Assembly (NCBI RefSeq): GCF_910592395.1
Contig: NC_088310.1
Span: forward strand, 23,577,491-23,641,490
Length of the DNA stretch: 64,000 nt
Source: Lineus longissimus
Lineage: Eukaryota; Nemertea; Pilidiophora; Heteronemertea; Lineidae
Reading direction: 5' to 3'
A program made the position numbers and the translations under genes. Shown in pieces: positions 61,901 to 64,000 of the stretch (its first letter is position 1; each line of letters begins with the position of its first letter). The notes under the pieces were generated by a model. That model was not told where the DNA came from and made no database searches. It worked only from the letters and a program-made list of their open reading frames with translations.

Positions 61901-64000
61901 AATAGTAATCTTCTCTTGGCCACTTCTGTGTTTCTTCATCTTCTTTCTCGGTGTCTCATACTGATCAAAAGGATCATCGCTGGCATTGGCCAAGTCAGAC
62001 GGACAGACAGCAAACTGGGTTATCAGTCGCATCAGATATCCTAGACACTCCTGGTTCCACTGAAATATTTAAGAGAGGATGATCAGGATGAGAACTGAGA
62101 GAAATTGCTACTCAATCGTTTAATTATCATTTTCCAAGGCACAGGATACCAGAGAGCAGTACCGGTATAAAAGCTGTAAAATGCACCAGACAATATCATT
62201 TTACATTATTTTGCCAAAGTTCTTTGCATGCCAGCATATTTCTGACACAAAAAGCACTTCTGATTACTTGGGCCACAAAATAAACGCATACGTATATGTA
62301 AGAGGGGCAGAGTCCAAAGGAAACTTTGAGCAATCACTGTAACTGCGTCATGCTGCCAAAGTAGGAACTGATGCTTACCTCATTCCATGGATCACCCTCT
62401 TTAGCTTGTAAACAGCCAGACATGAAGATATTGAACATGTGACTAAGGCCTCCTTGGGAGACAAACTGAAAAGAATGAAAACAATATTGGTGAGTAGAAA
62501 GTGATGAAAGTTTTTAACAATGGACACTGAATTCTCAACCTTGAAAGTTGCGTTTAGTAAGATGTCTGAAACATCTTTGAGTGTTTGCAGTGGCACCTCA
62601 AGGGGGTACTACACAAAATGAGCCAAGCACAAAATTGATACCATGCACACTTACCCGTCTGCTCCAGGATTCTTCTGGAGCCTCAGTTTGATCAGCACCA
62701 CTTTCAGAGTCCGAACTCCCAGCCGTGTCACCAGCACCTGATCCTTTACCCTGTAAAAATGACAAGACAGCCAAATCAAGAACTTTATATTTCCTTCGAT
62801 AAAGAAAAAACTCATCAAATACCCAAGTCAAATAGAGGATAATCGCAAATGAATATTCAAACAATATCAGAACCAAGAGTGAACTTACAAAGTGCCTCCT
62901 TCTCTTGGAGGGAGTCCGAGACAATGATTCCACTATCTGCAGGGAATACATTAGTTTGTGGGGGTTATCACAGTCTAATAAACGATTCCACCGCAGACAG
63001 CTCTCCTTCTTTTTCTCGTCGCTCTCCTGAAAAACAAAAGATGGAAATTACATATTGAATGCATAACAAGTTCGATGTACCCTCCATCAAAAGATACGTG
63101 GAAGAGCTAGATGCTCATCTGTACGGACAACAACAAAGGGGAGGGTTATAACATTTTAGCTAACAACCAGTAGTCACTCACCTGTACACTGACAATACTC
63201 TTGAAGCCTTCGAGCATACTGGGGCTGGTTGGTAACACCATCAATAACTCCCAAACACGGTGGGATAGCACTCGCGCTTTGATTTCGGTATTGCCTTGTT
63301 CTGGACCATCCATCTGAGACTGGAATGATGAAGGTGACATACATTACAACATAGGTGTCACAATGTCTGCGTTCCATCAAGTATCAAACTCATTATTTAG
63401 GATTATGAGTCACAAGATTACTTACATCACTAGCATCAGTACACTGGAGATTACTCAGCTCCTGCAGCAAGTTGAACAAATGATCGAAGTGTCGTTCTTG
63501 AAGGAGTAGCACCATGGGGATCTGGTCTCGCTGGGGTGGCGGCAGGTATGAAGCAGGGGTGGTTCCATCCTGCTTTCTTGGAGGACGTATAGCACCAATG
63601 GATACAAATACAAGCTGCAATCAAACAGGAAAGATAAGGATACTGGCAAATTGAATTTCAGATATCACAAATTATAGAAACATTTGGAAATTTAATATAG
63701 ACAAAATCACACAGAACAGTTTTATATACAAGTCTTACCTGTCTGTCTTTGAACTGCATTTCACCAAGCGATTTCTCATCAAGATCAACTGTTAATTCCT
63801 GGCCAAGTGTTATCATACGAACAGGACCATCACCTAGTAACGAGCCCAGTATAGGTGTCAGCACTGATCCAGTTGATTGGCTTGTTGGTGTAGGTATCAC
63901 AGGTTGTTGGCGTTCCTGTTGTTGTTGTTTCTGTAGCATACCCCACCATCTCGTTACCTCAGAGCGAAGTTCTGCGATCAGGTCCGTTGTGAACAGTTCA
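46953..64000 (-). CDS. USP34: USP34 deubiquitinase, C-terminal 43 exons (5' end outside window)
   Basis: USP34 is a giant ubiquitin-specific protease that stabilises axin and acts in the DNA damage response. The window holds about 2,262 C-terminal residues of a protein of about 3,500. Exons: 64000-63739, 63614-63426, 63313-63182, 63026-62889, 62750-62655, 62465-62379, 62059-61886, 61653-61577, 61325-61157, 60827-60666, 60523-60404, 60138-59962, 59694-59511, 59310-59147, 58862-58797, 58638-58492, 58221-58165, 57972-57800, 57505-57339, 57076-56823, 56537-56355, 56132-55872, 55181-55101, 54904-54743, 54490-54326, 54172-53882, 53637-53593, 53367-53263, 52875-52728, 52499-52402, 52191-52024, 51804-51614, 51280-51103, 50872-50715, 50390-50185, 49982-49869, 49658-49432, 49213-49090, 48861-48782, 48475-48338, 48085-47948, 47740-47572, 47317-46953. 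All phases agree. Catalytic Cys is in NLGATCYMA (59310-59147); the His motif GGHYYSF and FNDAEV are in 57076-56823; MYTCSKCGKK is the finger. The tail is Asp/Glu-rich and shorter than in human, but its last residues (VKSIETLFNII) keep the family pattern. Confidence 0.97.
52953..53165 (+). mobile_element. tRNA-derived SINE in USP34 intron, with repeat copy B
   Basis: GATGGCCTAGTTAAGG matches an RNA polymerase III A box, and GGTCGAAGTGTCAAGCC is a diverged B box about 35 bases on. Downstream, 53113-53139 is identical to the repeat at 32951-32977 in NEK9, and both run on to GGTGACAC. The head plus this body probably form one SINE, antisense to USP34, between exons 53367-53263 and 52875-52728. 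Confidence 0.6.
55351..55817. mobile_element. 467-bp MITE with TACCGTATTTTCCGG ends
   Basis: The left end TACCGTATTTTCCGG is an exact inverted copy of the right end CCGGAAAATACGGTA. The inner ends both carry GTGCGGGT words, five or more copies in total, separated by different spacers. ACCGTATTTTCCG-type termini are known from short DNA transposons scattered through many animal genomes; I do not assign a superfamily. TA at each outer edge may be the target duplication. It lies in a USP34 intron and has no coding capacity. Confidence 0.75.

Noticed and set aside
1-64000. CRISPR array, operon or prokaryotic system
   Set aside because: The window is plainly animal DNA with GT-AG introns; no spaced direct repeats of CRISPR type occur.

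Overview
This window is animal nuclear DNA. It is AT-rich and intron-rich, with GT-AG introns, short exons and several families of small non-autonomous repeats. Frequent TACATGTA, TAGGCCTA and ACCGGTA words, together with vertebrate-like versions of NEK9, NEK2 and USP34, suggest a marine invertebrate. An echinoderm or hemichordate would fit, but the sequence does not prove any clade.

Layout from left to right. (1) 1-12375 holds no confident gene. It contains a 7-bp microsatellite, a ~115-bp tandem repeat, two MITEs with target-site duplications and some hairpins, and is probably intron or 3' flank of the next gene. (2) 12376-20383, minus strand: a FAM53-like gene in three phase-matched coding exons, with its last exon unresolved. 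(3) 23856-35510, minus strand: a complete NEK9 orthologue, 20 exons, about 907 residues. (4) 36714-40878, plus strand: a complete NEK2 orthologue, head to head with NEK9 across 1.2 kb. It has a cassette exon and an intronic poly(A) route to a shorter product. (5) 42911-43581, minus strand: what looks like one spliced mRNA carrying two short membrane-protein ORFs, an unknown 66-residue protein followed 12 nt later by the complex I subunit NDUFB1. (6) 43867-45124: a 1.26-kb Mutator-like foldback element with a perfect 9-bp duplication. (7) 45247-45463, plus strand: a possible 72-residue gene with its own poly(A) signal. (8) 46953-64000, minus strand: the last 43 exons of USP34, about 2,262 residues including the whole catalytic domain. 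The 5' part lies beyond the window.

Exon boundaries were read by eye. For NEK9, NEK2 and USP34 every junction keeps reading frame, so these models should be accurate to the base in nearly all places. NEK9 and NEK2 are both mitotic and centrosomal NIMA-family kinases, and the DNA between their start codons carries two CCAAT boxes 32 bp apart followed by a CHR-like word, a typical G2/M promoter layout. The rest of the neighbourhood (a FAM53-like protein, a mitochondrial subunit, a giant deubiquitinase) shows no shared pathway.
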